32,009 bases of DNA, taken from positions 1-32,009 of the forward strand of contig JAISEO010000090.1 in the NCBI GenBank assembly GCA_031264075.1, given 5' to 3'. The notes under the pieces were generated by a model, which saw nothing but the letters and a program-made list of their open reading frames with translations, was not told where the DNA came from and did not search any database. Origin of the DNA: Coriobacteriales bacterium. Its GTDB lineage: Bacteria; Actinomycetota; Coriobacteriia; Coriobacteriales; UBA8131. This document shows positions 6,292 to 17,900 of this stretch, piece after piece. The first letter of the stretch is position 1, and each line of letters opens with the position of its first letter. Both the position numbers and the translations under genes were made by a program.

Positions 6292-8649
6292 TTACACCAA
6301 CTTTCCAAACTTGTCCCAGACCTCTGCCATGTTTGTGTCATAGCTCTTCTCCAGGGGCTTGATGTTGCAAATGCTGCACTTGTAGGGGGCACCAAAACCT
6401 ATCTTGCCCTGAAAGCCGTTGGGAAGGAGGTTATTAACGTTGGAGCGGAAGGTATGGTACGGGCCGTTGGCGTCCTTGTCGTCGGGCTCGAGCTCGGGGA
6501 ACCACCAGCCGTGCTGCGTGTGGATGGTCTTCTCGTCCACGGCCTGCGTGATCTTGGCCTTATAGACGGCAGAGCCGTAGTTGTTGTAGACCTCACACCA
6601 CTGGCCGTTGGCGATACCGAGGCGCGCGGCCACGAGGGGATGTATCTCCACGAGCGGGTCGGGGTTGAGCTCACGCAGAAGCGGAATCTGGCGATGCTCA
6701 CTGTGGAAGAAGGCATAGGTGCGGGCACCCGTGGTGAGTACGAAGGGGTACTCCTTGAAGAGATCCGGTGTGGAGACCGGTGAGAAGGGCGGCTCCTCGT
6801 AGTAGGGCAGGGGGTCGTCGCCAAACTGGTAGAAGGCGCTGGAGTACAGCTCGATACGGCCCGAGGGCGTGTTGAAACCCAGGTTGCCGTCGCGACGCAG
6901 GCTGCCACGCTCATACTTGAAGTAACTGACATCCTGCTGGAGGGTCACTTCCTTGTGCAGCTCGTCATAGGTGTACTGGCCGCCCAGGCGCAGATCGTTG
7001 ATGAAGTCGTACACGTCGTTGTACTGCTCCCACATATGCGGATTGAGACGCTTGCCCAACTCAAAGGCTATCTGCAGGTCGCTCTTGGAGTTGATGGGCT
7101 CAATGGCCTTGTTGCAGGCACCAAAGTACAGCGGGGCGGCCCCATACTCGGCAAAGAGGCAGCCGTCGCGCTCGACCACCGTGGCAAGCGGCAGAAATAC
7201 GTCGCAGGAGGCCTGGGCGGACGGTGTCATGAAGCAGTCCACACAGATGCAGAACTCCAGCGAGCGCAGGATGGCGTCATGCCAGCGGCGCGGCTCGCCC
7301 GAGGTGCAGGCCATGAGGTTGTTGCCGGTGTAGAGGCCCATGCGTACCGGATAGGGCACGTCGGTTTCCAGACATTCAAGGGCGAGGTCGGCCTGCGCGT
7401 TGAGGATCATGTTGCAGTAGCCGGGGTATTCCTTCATGCCTATCATCTTGGCGCCCAGCTCGGCCCCGATGCCCTTGTCAAAGCCAAAGCCGCCCTCGTT
7501 GAGGCCGGAGTTGATGTCACCCACCACCTGGCCACCGGGGCGGTCGATGTTGCCGGTGATGGCCATGAGGGCGACGACGGCCTGACCGTTCTGCATGCCG
7601 TTCTTCTTCTGATCCACGGCAAGACCCCAGAGTACACCGGCCGGCTTGGCCGTGGCATACATGCGGGCCGCTGCCTTGAGGTACTCAACATCGATACCGC
7701 AGATCTCCGCTGCCTTCTCGGCCGGCATCTCCGCGGCGCGCTCGGCCAGGGCCTCAAAGCCGTAGCACCAGTACTCGACAAAGTCCCTGTCGTAGAGTTC
7801 TTCCTTGATGATGGTGTCGATCATCGCAAGCGCCAGCGCGGTGTCCGTACCCGGACGCAGGCGCAGATGGTAGTCGGCGTGCGAACTGAGCCAGGTCACG
7901 CGCGGATCCACGCTGATGAGGCGCGCACCGCGCTTCATCAGGTCGGTGACCGCGTGGCCAAAGAAGCCGTCGGGGTTGGAAGGCAGTGGCTCCTTGCCCC
8001 ACATCATGATGACCTCGGGCACCTCATACTCCGGATCGTCGTAGCGTCCGGGCAGGGCGGCGGCATAGTCCAGCTCGGGATACGGAATGCCCGTGATATA
8101 GGCGCTGGCCGCCAGACGCGGCGTGTAGCAGGCATAGCCGCTCTGCGAGTAGCAGAAGTTGGGCGTGCAGAAGCTCATCGTGGCATAGGGCAACAGCGTG
8201 CCACCCTCACGGCCGGTACCGACGAAGATTATCATGCTCTCGCGGCCATACTGCCCCGTGATACGCCTCCACTCGCTCTCGATGAGGTCGTAGGCCTCAT
8301 CCCAGGTTATCTCCTCCCACTTATCATCCTGACCCCGGTATTTTGGGTCTCGCTTGAGGGGCTGTTGGATGCGCGAGGGATTGTAGACGTAGTCCTTCAT
8401 CGTGATGCAGCGCGGACACAGACGGCCCTGCGTAACGGGATGGTTCTCGTCTCCTTCTACCTTGACCAGCCTGCCGTTGTCATCCACGTACAGCTTGAGT
8501 CCACAACCCACCGGGTGACAGCCGGGAGGTGTCCAGATGCTGGAACGGGTGACCGTGAGCCCATCCTCCTCGTAGCGCCAGGGCTTACCAAGATCGTTGA
8601 CATCGGATAAGGTGTCCAGCGGCAGTGCCGGTGTAGCCTTTGTCTTCAT
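6292..8649 (-). CDS. molybdopterin-dependent oxidoreductase (transhydroxylase / catechol dehydroxylase-like), copy 2
   Basis: A 785-aa paralogue of the enzyme at 117-2561 and first gene of its operon. Seen: PPGCHPVGCG at residues 41-50 then LCPRC at 77-81, ITWDEAYDLIE, GTGRE near 144, C174 in GYACYTPR (possible metal ligand), SVDPR and LRPGTDTAL in the core, and HTQHGWWFPE near the C-terminus. The N-terminal cysteines are spaced C-x4-C-x28-C, which is unlike a normal 4Fe-4S motif and recalls transhydroxylase alpha subunits, where the Fe-S clusters reside in the beta subunit. No Tat signal is present, so it acts in the cytoplasm. AAAGGAGC lies 8 bases before the ATG. The adjacent ferredoxin subunit is the natural partner. 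Family is sure; reaction (reductive dehydroxylation, hydroxyl transfer or hydration) is open. Confidence 0.92.
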   Translation of the reverse strand: MKTKATPALPLDTLSDVNDLGKPWRYEEDGLTVTRSSIWTPPGCHPVGCGLKLYVDDNGRLVKVEGDENHPVTQGRLCPRCITMKDYVYNPSRIQQPLKRDPKYRGQDDKWEEITWDEAYDLIESEWRRITGQYGRESMIIFVGTGREGGTLLPYATMSFCTPNFCYSQSGYACYTPRLAASAYITGIPYPELDYAAALPGRYDDPEYEVPEVIMMWGKEPLPSNPDGFFGHAVTDLMKRGARLISVDPRVTWLSSHADYHLRLRPGTDTALALAMIDTIIKEELYDRDFVEYWCYGFEALAERAAEMPAEKAAEICGIDVEYLKAAARMYATAKPAGVLWGLAVDQKKNGMQNGQAVVALMAITGNIDRPGGQVVGDINSGLNEGGFGFDKGIGAELGAKMIGMKEYPGYCNMILNAQADLALECLETDVPYPVRMGLYTGNNLMACTSGEPRRWHDAILRSLEFCICVDCFMTPSAQASCDVFLPLATVVERDGCLFAEYGAAPLYFGACNKAIEPINSKSDLQIAFELGKRLNPHMWEQYNDVYDFINDLRLGGQYTYDELHKEVTLQQDVSYFKYERGSLRRDGNLGFNTPSGRIELYSSAFYQFGDDPLPYYEEPPFSPVSTPDLFKEYPFVLTTGARTYAFFHSEHRQIPLLRELNPDPLVEIHPLVAARLGIANGQWCEVYNNYGSAVYKAKITQAVDEKTIHTQHGWWFPELEPDDKDANGPYHTFRSNVNNLLPNGFQGKIGFGAPYKCSICNIKPLEKSYDTNMAEVWDKFGKLV

Positions 8650-8722
8650 GGATCGTCGCTCCTTTCACATACGTGCCCGCGTTGAGACACTCCTTCTGAT
8701 ACTTGCTCAATCTCTACTGCCC

Positions 8723-8767
8723 ATTCTAGGGTGCCGGATGCGATTGCGCTATCGGGAGTACCGTACT
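8723..8767 (-). promoter_or_regulatory. candidate promoter and operator for the molybdoenzyme 2 operon
   Basis: On the minus strand a -10-like TAGAAT (8728-8723) has no good -35 box, as expected for an activator-dependent promoter. A perfect odd palindrome AGTAC-C-GTACT (8757-8767) is centred roughly 46 bases before the predicted transcription start, a usual place for an activator. Which regulator would bind is unknown. Confidence 0.35.
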
Positions 8768-8816
8768 ATCTGCACAAAGAGGGCATACCTGCGGTAGTGC
8801 TTGGGGGGAGATTGAC

Positions 8817-8856
8817 AAAAAGCCCCGCGGGTGCGCGTTTCGCGCGCCCGCGGGGC
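8817..8856 (-). terminator. intrinsic terminator of the giant surface protein gene
   Basis: On the minus strand a 16-base-pair GC-rich stem (one G-T pair), GCCCCGCGGGCGCGCG with its complement and an AAA loop, is followed directly by TTTTT. It lies 46 bases past the stop codon at 8903. This is a textbook rho-independent terminator and insulates the giant gene from the molybdoenzyme operon downstream on the same strand. Confidence 0.9.
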
Positions 8857-8902
8857 CTCAGGGCTTCAGGCCTCGGATCAGGTTTTGGATCTCAACTCAG
8901 GT

Positions 8903-11900
8903 TCACGCACTCCCACCTTCACGCTGCCTCTTGCGTGCGAATATCACAAAGGCGGCAATCGCCGCGCCCGCGATGAGGAGCGCCAGTGGCACGACGACGA
9001 GCAGAAACGCGGTGGTGTCCTCCTGCACCTGACCCGTGTTTGCCGTGTCGTCCTCAGCTTCGGGCGTGTTGGCCACACTGTCGCGTAGCGCGGGGCCTGC
9101 GTTCTGCTCGCTCGCCGCCGAGGCGGAGGCTTGGGAGTCAGGCTCTACAGCAGCGCTCTCGGTGGTCGTGGCCGCCGTGTCAGCCGCTGCCGCCGTGCCA
9201 GTATCTACCGGAGCCGGGATGTTCTCGGGAGCGGGGCCCGCATCCCCTGTTACGGGTGTTCTCGCTACGGCAAAGCTCGCGTTGCCGCTTCCCGCCCGAT
9301 AGCCGTCGTCAAAGTGCGCAGCCACGTTGAAGTTGCCGTTGTCGAGGCTGTCTACAAAGGCAGGGCTCAGCTCCACGATGACACTGCCGCTGCGAACGGT
9401 GCCGATGCTGCTTCCCCTCAGGCTGAGACTGCGACTACCGTCTGCGGCGGGTATGCCGAGTGTCGTATCCTCATCGTTGAAGGTGACACGCGTCAGCGTT
9501 TCGTGCTCCCCCTTGATACGGATGGTAACACCGATGCCGGTCTGGTTGATGCCTCCCTCAGCAGAGTTGGAGAGCAGCGGGTGGTCGTGGGCGAGTGCCG
9601 CGCCTGCCGCCTGGAGTTCGGCGAGGAGTGCCTCTGCCGCGCCCTCGGAGAGTGGCGGAGCTGCGGGATCCAGGGCAAGCTCCACGGCGGCCTGCGCCGT
9701 ATAGAAGCGCTTGAGGTCCCATTCCGGATAGTTCTCCGCGCCGAGTTCTACCCTGGGCCGTATGGTGTTCGTAGCGGCGAGTTCTTCTGTCCCCAGAGCC
9801 TGGGTCACCTCTCTGCTTGCCGTGACCGCCAGCTTCGCCAGCACACGCGACGCGCTGTAGTCCTGCCCGTAGAGGGAATCGTCAGGGGTAAACAGCGCCC
9901 AGGCGTAGTAGACGCCGTCCCTGCTGACGTCATAGGGCTTGCCAAAGCCGTCGGTGCTCGTGGCGTGTCCCGTGCTCACGCCGGGGACGCAGGACACGGG
10001 GTCTGCCTCCTCCCAGACGAAGCTGCCGGTGAGGGGGCCGTCTTCCACATCCACACCGAGGGGTGCTCCGTGCGGCGTGGAGTTGCTGAGCGACTCACCA
10101 AAGCGCAGCGCGCTTGCCACGATAATCCCCTCTGTCCACACGGGCTCGGCCGGACTGATGTCTGCAAATGCCTGTGCGGGCGGTGCGAGGGAGTAATTGT
10201 GGGCATGGGCGCCGGTGAGCGCAAAGCCCTGGAAGGTGACGGGCTTGGCCTCTTCCGCGTGCGCGTCGGTAAAGCTGGCCGAGGCAGCTGCTGTATCGAG
10301 CGCGACGCTGTCGGTTGCGTGTATGCCCTTGAGGAGGGCGTCCTCGGCGTTGAAGTCTGCCTCGGTGTTTCCGTCGTAGACCTTGCTCTCTGCCCTGATG
10401 CCGGAGACGGTGAGCTCACGTTGCGTGATATCCGCGGTGACCACCGTGGGCGTGTCGTCTTCTGGCCTCAGCCTGGGCTGGTCGTCGGTGAGGAGGTAGT
10501 GAGGAGCCTTGGTACCTGAGAGCGCAAAACCCGAGAAGCTGACGGGCTTGGCTGTGCCTACCTCTGTTGCCAGCACCTCGCCTGCGTCCACAAAGACCGC
10601 ACTGCCCACACTGATGCCGAGCGAGCCGCCGTCACCTGGTACCAGGCCTGCCACCGTATAGCTGCCATTGAGCGGCGCTGTGTCGGTGCCGTCATAGACG
10701 CGAGTGTCGGGAGCAGCTTCCCTGGGCGTGTAGGTGAGCTCGACGGGCCGCCTCTCCACGCTGAGACTGATGCGGACATCGTCGCCTCTGCGGGCATTGT
10801 AGTTGGGGCTTTCTGCACGCTCAAGGTAGAGGTTCGTAGAACCGGTGGCAAGGATGGTGACCGTGCCGTCTGCGCTCACCTCGGCCACAGAGCTGTTCGC
10901 GCTCCGCCATTCCCAGGTTCCGGTGCCGGAGCCACCGAGGGGATAGAGCTTGAAGGGCGCGTCGCCATAGGTTTTGGTAAGCAAGCTGGCAGCCGTGCCG
11001 CCCTCCGTGAGACTGATAGCGAGCGGATCCTGCTCTGCCTTTGCTATGCTGTAGGGGGAGAGGGTACCCTCTGAGGTTGTGTAGTCGGCATCTCCCGAGT
11101 AGACAGCACGCAGCATGTGGGTACCTGCACCGAGGGAGGTGGTCTGAAGTACTGCTCTGTCAAAGGGGTCGTCTTCTACCTTCTCCTCGCCGAGGAGCGT
11201 GGTGCCGTCCCCTCCGCCGTAGAAGGTAACTGTGCCTTTGGGGGCTGGGGTGCTGTCGGGGCTTGGAGAGGTAACGATTCTCGCTGTGAGCTTGACAGGC
11301 GTGCTGTAAGAAGCGCCTTGGGCAGGCTCTACGCTGAGGGAGACCTTGGTTCCCGCCTTTTCTATAGCGAGTTCTATGAGTGTCTGGGCCGGTGTATCGT
11401 TTCCTGTACCTGTGGCGCCTTCAAAACTCACACCACGAGGCGCATAGGAGACACAGAGGGTATAGGGCTCCTCGCGCGCAACGAGGGAGGACAGGTAGGT
11501 AGAGGCAGGCTTCAAGGTGAGGGTGCTCGATGCTATCGCGTAGTCTGTTCCCAGAACAAGCGGATGGTTGCCATCTGAGGTGTTCACGACGGAGGCCACG
11601 GTGTTACCGTTAAGCGTAAGTGCAGGGGCCACATCGACACCCGATTGCCCGAAGCGTATGAAAGTCGCTGTGGCACTTGCCGGTGTGCTGTCTTCGTAAT
11701 AGACGATGCCCTCGCTTCTTATGGCGGTGGTGTTACCTGCGCTGTCCGTTACGCGTACGTAGACCCTGTAGGTGCCAAAGTCAGGCAGGGTGGGGGTAGG
11801 AGAGCCCGCAGTCCATGGTTCCCATGTCTGGACCGGGTCATCTGCTGCCTCTCCTGCGTCTGCGAACAGAGGGGAGCCTTTGGGATTCTCTGCGTGGATG

Positions 11901-14900
11901 AGGTACTCGATGGTGGCCACACCTGAGCGGGTGTCTGTAGCTGAGAGGGCAAGCGTGGGAGCCGCTCCCTTGTAAAAGCGTGTGAAGCCCTCTGTGATAT
12001 CAAAGCTGTCGTAAACCTCGCCGCACACGGTCACAGAGGCCGCAGGCGCTGTGGTGTCATAGCCTATGGTGGCTTCCTGGGCCTGCTCGACATTACCAGC
12101 TTCGTCCACCGACCAGTAACGTATGGTGTGCAGTCCCTCGCTTCTCATGTCCAAGGTGAAGGGGACGGTGTATTCTGTGGAAAGGGCATCGTCGTCTATC
12201 CGGTAATAGGTCTTATCGACGATGCCGCCATCAGCGTCTCCCGCCCTCACATCAAAGTCTGTGACAGAGAGCGCTATCGTCTCACCAGCCTGTATCCACG
12301 AGCCGCTTACAGGGTTCACGGTCGTTACCGGGGCCACACCGTCGGTGTAGGTGGCGGTGAGGGTCACAGGCTCTGCGGGCATGCTGATGGTACCCGAGGC
12401 GCTCAGAGGCAGGGGTATCGCGGTGTCAACAGTCTGGGTCCAGGAGTGGAACTTCCAGCCTGCCTCAGGTGCCGCCGCCGCCAGGGCAACGGGCGCCTCT
12501 TCCGCAAAGACCCCTTTACTCGTCTGCGTGTTGGCGGGGATGCCGTAGGGGCTCTGTGCCGTGGGACGGGCAGAGCCTCCCGGGCCGCGGTCAAGCGTGA
12601 GGGCGTAGGTGGGCGTGATGCCCGTGACCTCGAAGGTGGCCTGGGCGAGCGTGTTATTGGAGAAGACTACGGCAAGCCGGTAGCTGCCGTTTGTCCGTGT
12701 CCAGTCTTCGTTCAGGGTAAAGACGAGCTGGTCGGTAAGATAAGTGGGATGGGTGGGGTCGTCTGAGAAGCGGAACTGATTAGGTCCGCCGGATGAGATC
12801 GTATAGTTTGCTGCAGCAAGTGAGATGAGGCCCGCTCCGTCTCCGGGTGAGTCAAGGTAGACCTCCCTTATCGAGACAGCGTTCCCAGAAGACCCGAGAT
12901 CGGCGCTCGTCTTGAGCGACAGTGCCGGTGCCACATACGAGGAGGCAGCAGAGAGGGCAGGAAGCACCTGGAAGCCTTCCATGTCCATGAGGTAGTTGAA
13001 GCCCGTACCGCCGTCAAGGATGTAGGTGGGGGCTGCAAGCCGCTGGCCTCTTACGATGTCGCCTGTTACGGTTACCGCATCGATGTCAAAGCTGGGGATG
13101 GACAGCCTGGCATTGCTCACAGATTTTGTGAACAGATTCTCATCCAGCGTGAAGAACACCCGCCACGTCCAAGTGTATTTTACCTGCAAGCTACCCTCGG
13201 TGCGCGGCTCGGAGTCCGCGTCCACGAGATAGATTGCGACAATGTCAAGACCTGGTATGGACAACCCGTCCTTATCGGTGAGTACGACAGGGCCTGTGTA
13301 GGGGCTCGAATCGCCGTTGTCCTGGATGCCGCCCTTTTCCGCTGTGTCTGCGAGTAGGGGATGGAAGGCAATGGGAACAGGGAGGCCCTCTGTGGCCTCT
13401 GTGGGCCGCTCCAGTGTGAACTGGATGATGTTGGAGGCGTAGTCCTCAAGCGAGGGCATGACACGGGCGCTCTCTATGGCGCGCGGCACGGTGATGGGGT
13501 ACACGGCTGAGATATAGTTGTGGCTCTGGCCGTCCACAACCTGGTCGGCGTTCTGTTTCTGGTAGGTATCAAGCTTGCCATTGAGATCGAGCCGTACGAC
13601 GACCGAGGCATTATCGCCTGTCTTGACTGCGGACGAGGCGGGTGCAATGTCTATGACGTAGTAGGTGTTGCCCGCTGTCTCGCCTGCATTGGCAAAGTCG
13701 GTGACACCCGGCTTCTTCACGACCGCGCTGTTTACCACTACCTCATCCCAGCTGAGGCCTCCCACTATGGGGTAGGCAAAGCTGAGTGTCATGGTATCGG
13801 ACACGCCGTCGCCATCCTCATCGCTGACGGCCACACCGTCGGGAGCAAACTCGGCCTTGGGGTGCACGGTGAAGATGACCGGCTGCTGTTCGGCTGGTGT
13901 CCCGTCACTGTAGCTGGTCGTTATCTCAGCCTCGTGCAGCCCGGGGGCAAGGCCAGACTGAGGTTGGATAGTCCAGGTATTTCCCGAGCCGTCAAGTGTG
14001 AACCAACTCGGCGCCGAACCTAGATTCGACCCTGTCCATGTTACGCTCGCAACGGTTCCCGCGACATGGACGGTCTGGGCTGCGAGGTCAGGGTCGGTGA
14101 GCTCGTAGCCCTGCAACTTGGCGTCAAAGCGCACCTCGGAGTAGTCATGGACGTAGAAGGCCGTGGCGGGTGAGGAGAACGAGCCTACCACACCCTCTTC
14201 TTCTGCCACTGCCGCCACGCGTATCGTGTAGCGCCCACCGCTAAGGTAGCCGCTGAGTTCGACGCTGGCGTCTGTGGTGATGTTGTCTGGGACTGGCAGC
14301 CAATCTCCATACGTAGGCTCGCCATCCTCGCCGGTCGTACCAACACGGTACTCATAGGCGGTATCCGCTGTAGCGTTGGTGACGGTGACGACGCTTGGGT
14401 CTGTGCTACTGGTCGGGTTATGTACGTTCACGGTGGGCTGTGCGGGACGCGTCGGTATCTCAAGCACCTTGGCAGCGGAGTCCACGGTGGCCGTTCCGGC
14501 CATCTTGATGATGTCTATGTCCTCGCCGAGCCAGGTGTCGTTGATGGGATAGCTGCCGCTGTCTGAGGCCTGTCGGGGGGTGTGGCCGATGCCCTCACTG
14601 GTGTTGCCGACGGAGTACCACGCAAAGGGAATAAGCCCTGCTATCGTGCGGTTGAGGTAGTCTATGTACGCATCAGGCGTGGCCTCCGGCACGGGCCGGA
14701 AGAAGGTGATGTCCTCACTGGCAGAGTCTCCCGCTATCCGGTAGGAATGGGTGAGCGTGCCCTCCTCGGCACTCCAGCTCTGCACGGTGAGGGCGCCGAC
14801 AAGCTCCGTGCCGTTGGCAAGCGGTGTGCCGGTGGCCGACTCGGGCCTGATGGGGATGAGCCAGGTGGCCGAGCTGCCATCGGGAGCGGGATCTACGGCA

Positions 14901-17900
14901 TGGGCGTAGTCGGTCTGGAAGATGGCGGCGTCAAGCTCAAAGGCCAGATTGGCACGCAGAAAACCGCGTACAGGATAGTCAAAGGTCACGAGTATGCCCG
15001 TGGAGGCGAGTGTGCCGTCCTGTCCGCCGGTCTGAACCGCGTCTACAACAGCTACGCTCACCGGTGTCATGACGTGTGTTGCCTTGTAGGCTGCCCTGTT
15101 GCCCGCCTCGTCTTCTACCACGACGTTAAACCAGTAAGAGGTGTTGGGGGCAAGTCCCTCGATGGTGAAGCTTGCAGTTTCTCCCCCGAGGTACCTCGAG
15201 CCGCCTTCGTTCACGGGCTCGCCGCCATGCTCTACGCAGTCCTTGGGGCTTTCCATGTCATCGCTTACCGAGGCATGGGCGTAGACGTAGTAGAGGAGGT
15301 CATAGCGGTCTGTGAAGGTGTTTTCGTCTGAGGCTTGGGTGCAGAGGAGCTCTATGCTCCAGGTCGGGGTCTCGCCCGAGGTATCTTCTGTGGGAGCGGA
15401 GGTCGTAAGCCTGCCGTCGTTCCCGGGCACGGGTGGTGTCGTCTCCTCGCTTACCTGCAGGGTGAGGCTTGTGAAGGCCACGTTGTAGTTGTTATCCGCT
15501 GCCTTCGTGAGCGTGAGGGTGGTGGTGCCTGCACTGACGAAGCTCACGGTGGCGTTGTCCCCGGAGGGCGTTATGGTGGCAACACCGGGGGCAGAGCTCT
15601 GCCAGGAGTAGGCGCCAGCGCCCTGACCGCCCGCAGCGGTGAGGGCAAGCGTCCGCGTCTCACGGGCCCGGGTGACCGTCGTGCCGGAGACCGTCTCGCT
15701 CTCCTCCTGTATCACGAGGCCGCTCTGACTGGCGGGGCTTACCGTGTAGGAGCCGAGGGCGCCCGAGCCTCCCGTGTAGTTGGTATCGCCCGTGTATTCG
15801 GCATGGATGGCCGGGTAATTGCCTGCGCCGAGCGTGACCGTGACGGATGCGGTGCCCGCGTCAGACAGGGCGAGAGCGCTCCCCGCAGCAAAGGGGCTTC
15901 CCGTGCCCGCGTCGGCGTAGAAGGTGACGGTGCCGGTGGGAGCAGCACCTGCGTTTGCAACGCTCGCGGTAAGCGTGACGTTGTCTGTGCCATAGGTGGC
16001 AGACGAGGCCGGTGTGGCTTTGAGCGTGACCTCCGGGCTGGCCTTGTCCACGTTGAGCGCTATCTCTGTGGTGGCCGGCGGGGTGTTGAGGTCGGCGCCT
16101 GCGCTTCCCCGGTTGTCGGGTGTGTAGGCCTCGCCCTGGGGCTTGTAGGACACGGTGAGGGTGTAGTTACCTGCGGCAAGGTTTTCCAGGTAGGCCGCCT
16201 TGAAGATGAGGGTGTCTCCTGTGTCTCCTGCGACGTTGTAGTGGGTGCCAGGCACAAGCAGGACCTCCCCGTTTCTGACCTCTGCCACCGTGTTGCCGTT
16301 AAGAGCCACGGTAGCCGGCTGGTCTACGCCGGAGAGCTTCGTGTAGCTGATGTTTTCTGTGACTGCCGCGCTGTCGTGGTAGATGATGATGCCGTCCCGG
16401 TAGTAGGAGGTATTGCCGGCCCAGTCGCGCAGCTTGACGTAGAGGATGGTCTTTTCGGCAGTGGCGAGAACGAACGTGGCTTTGTCCGCCTCGGCTCCCG
16501 CAAGCCAGAAGCTGTCCGGCTTGCCCAGGAGTTCCGCGAGGCTCAGTGCTTGAACGGAGCGCTGGTAGAAGACCCGCTCCATGCCGTCACCGCCCTCGTC
16601 GGTGGCCTGAACCGCCACAGAAACCGTGCCCTTGAAGAAGAGCTGGCCGAAGGGATCTTCGATGGTGCCGTCCTCTGAGCTGCCGCCGAGGAAGCCCATT
16701 GCGCCTCTCGGGTCGTAGTTGATGGTGGCCTCAGGGGCTACGCCGTCGCGGTAGACCTCGATGCTCGTGCTGTGGGGCGTGAACCCTCCGTTGTCCACCT
16801 GATAGCCTGCCCAGTCTGCGACCGACACCGTAACCGTGCCGCCCTGCACACCGGATACGGCAAGGGAGTAGTCCTGCCCACTGCCGGAAAGCTCGCCCTT
16901 CACCGCACTGCCCGTGCCATTCGTGAGGGTGATGCTGTCTGCGCTGAGGTCGGCGACTTCCTCGTCGAAGCTGAGACTCAGGTCCGTCGTGGTCTTGACG
17001 TTGGGACTGCCTCCCGTGCCGCCTGCCTGCGCCGCGGTGAAGGACACCATGCGTGTGGCGTAGACGTCAAGCGCGTAGTAGACAGCGGTGGTGTTGTCTT
17101 CTGCGGAGGTGGTACGCAGGTACAGGCGTGTGGGCCTGGCTCCCCAGGCTATGGTCTGGGTGTCGGAAAGCTCTGTGCTGAAGCCAGCGTTCGTGTAGAG
17201 TCTGGCTGCGGCAGTGCCGCCCGCTGTGCTCTGGCCCGCAAGCGTGAGGTCACCGAGGGCAAGCGTGCTCTCTCCCGGGGCAAGGTGTACGGCGAGGACC
17301 GCGGGCTCTGCGGAGGCAAGCCCCTTGGAGGCCGTGGTATCGTCTGCGCTCAGGGTGGCGGCGTGGCCGTTGGTCGCAACAGCGCTCACCGTGGGGCGCA
17401 CTATCCATTTTGCGTAGAAGACCTCCCCGTTCGTCGGTGCCGCGTTGCCGGGGGTCTGGGCCTGAGTCACGGGGCTTCCCGTAAAGCTGCCGTTGTCATA
17501 GCCTGCCGTGTCATACCAGCCCTTGAACACGTGGCTCCGGGACGTGACGGAAGCTGCCGCGGGGAGCGCAAGCGGGCTCACGTTGTAGGCGTGGTCGTAC
17601 TCGCCCGGCCGCGCGAGGTCGGTGGAGGCAATCCAGCCGGAGCCGGAGGGCAGGGCGATGTAGCTGGGGAGGGCTTTTTCGTCCGGGTCGCCTGTGAGCG
17701 CGGTCTTCGTGTGCACGGTGACCGTCGGCTTGTCCGAGCCCACCGTCACGCTCTGTATCTTCGAGGCGAAGCTCTCTCCCGGCGGTATCCTCACTTCGTA
17801 GCGCCCCGCCGTGACGTCCACGGAGCCGGAGGCCGTTCGCCAGCCATCCGTGACATTGGCGCCGTTGCGGCTGACGCGGTACTGGAAGGAGCCTGCGTAC

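Noticed and set aside
6955-8610. 551-aa plus-strand ORF opposite molybdoenzyme 2
   Set aside because: Lies wholly antisense to a gene with recognised motifs and shows no domain of its own.
8903-9010. Sortase (LPXTG) anchor at the end of the giant protein
   Set aside because: No LPXTG-like motif was found before the C-terminal hydrophobic segment; only ANTGQ occurs. A plain transmembrane anchor fits better.
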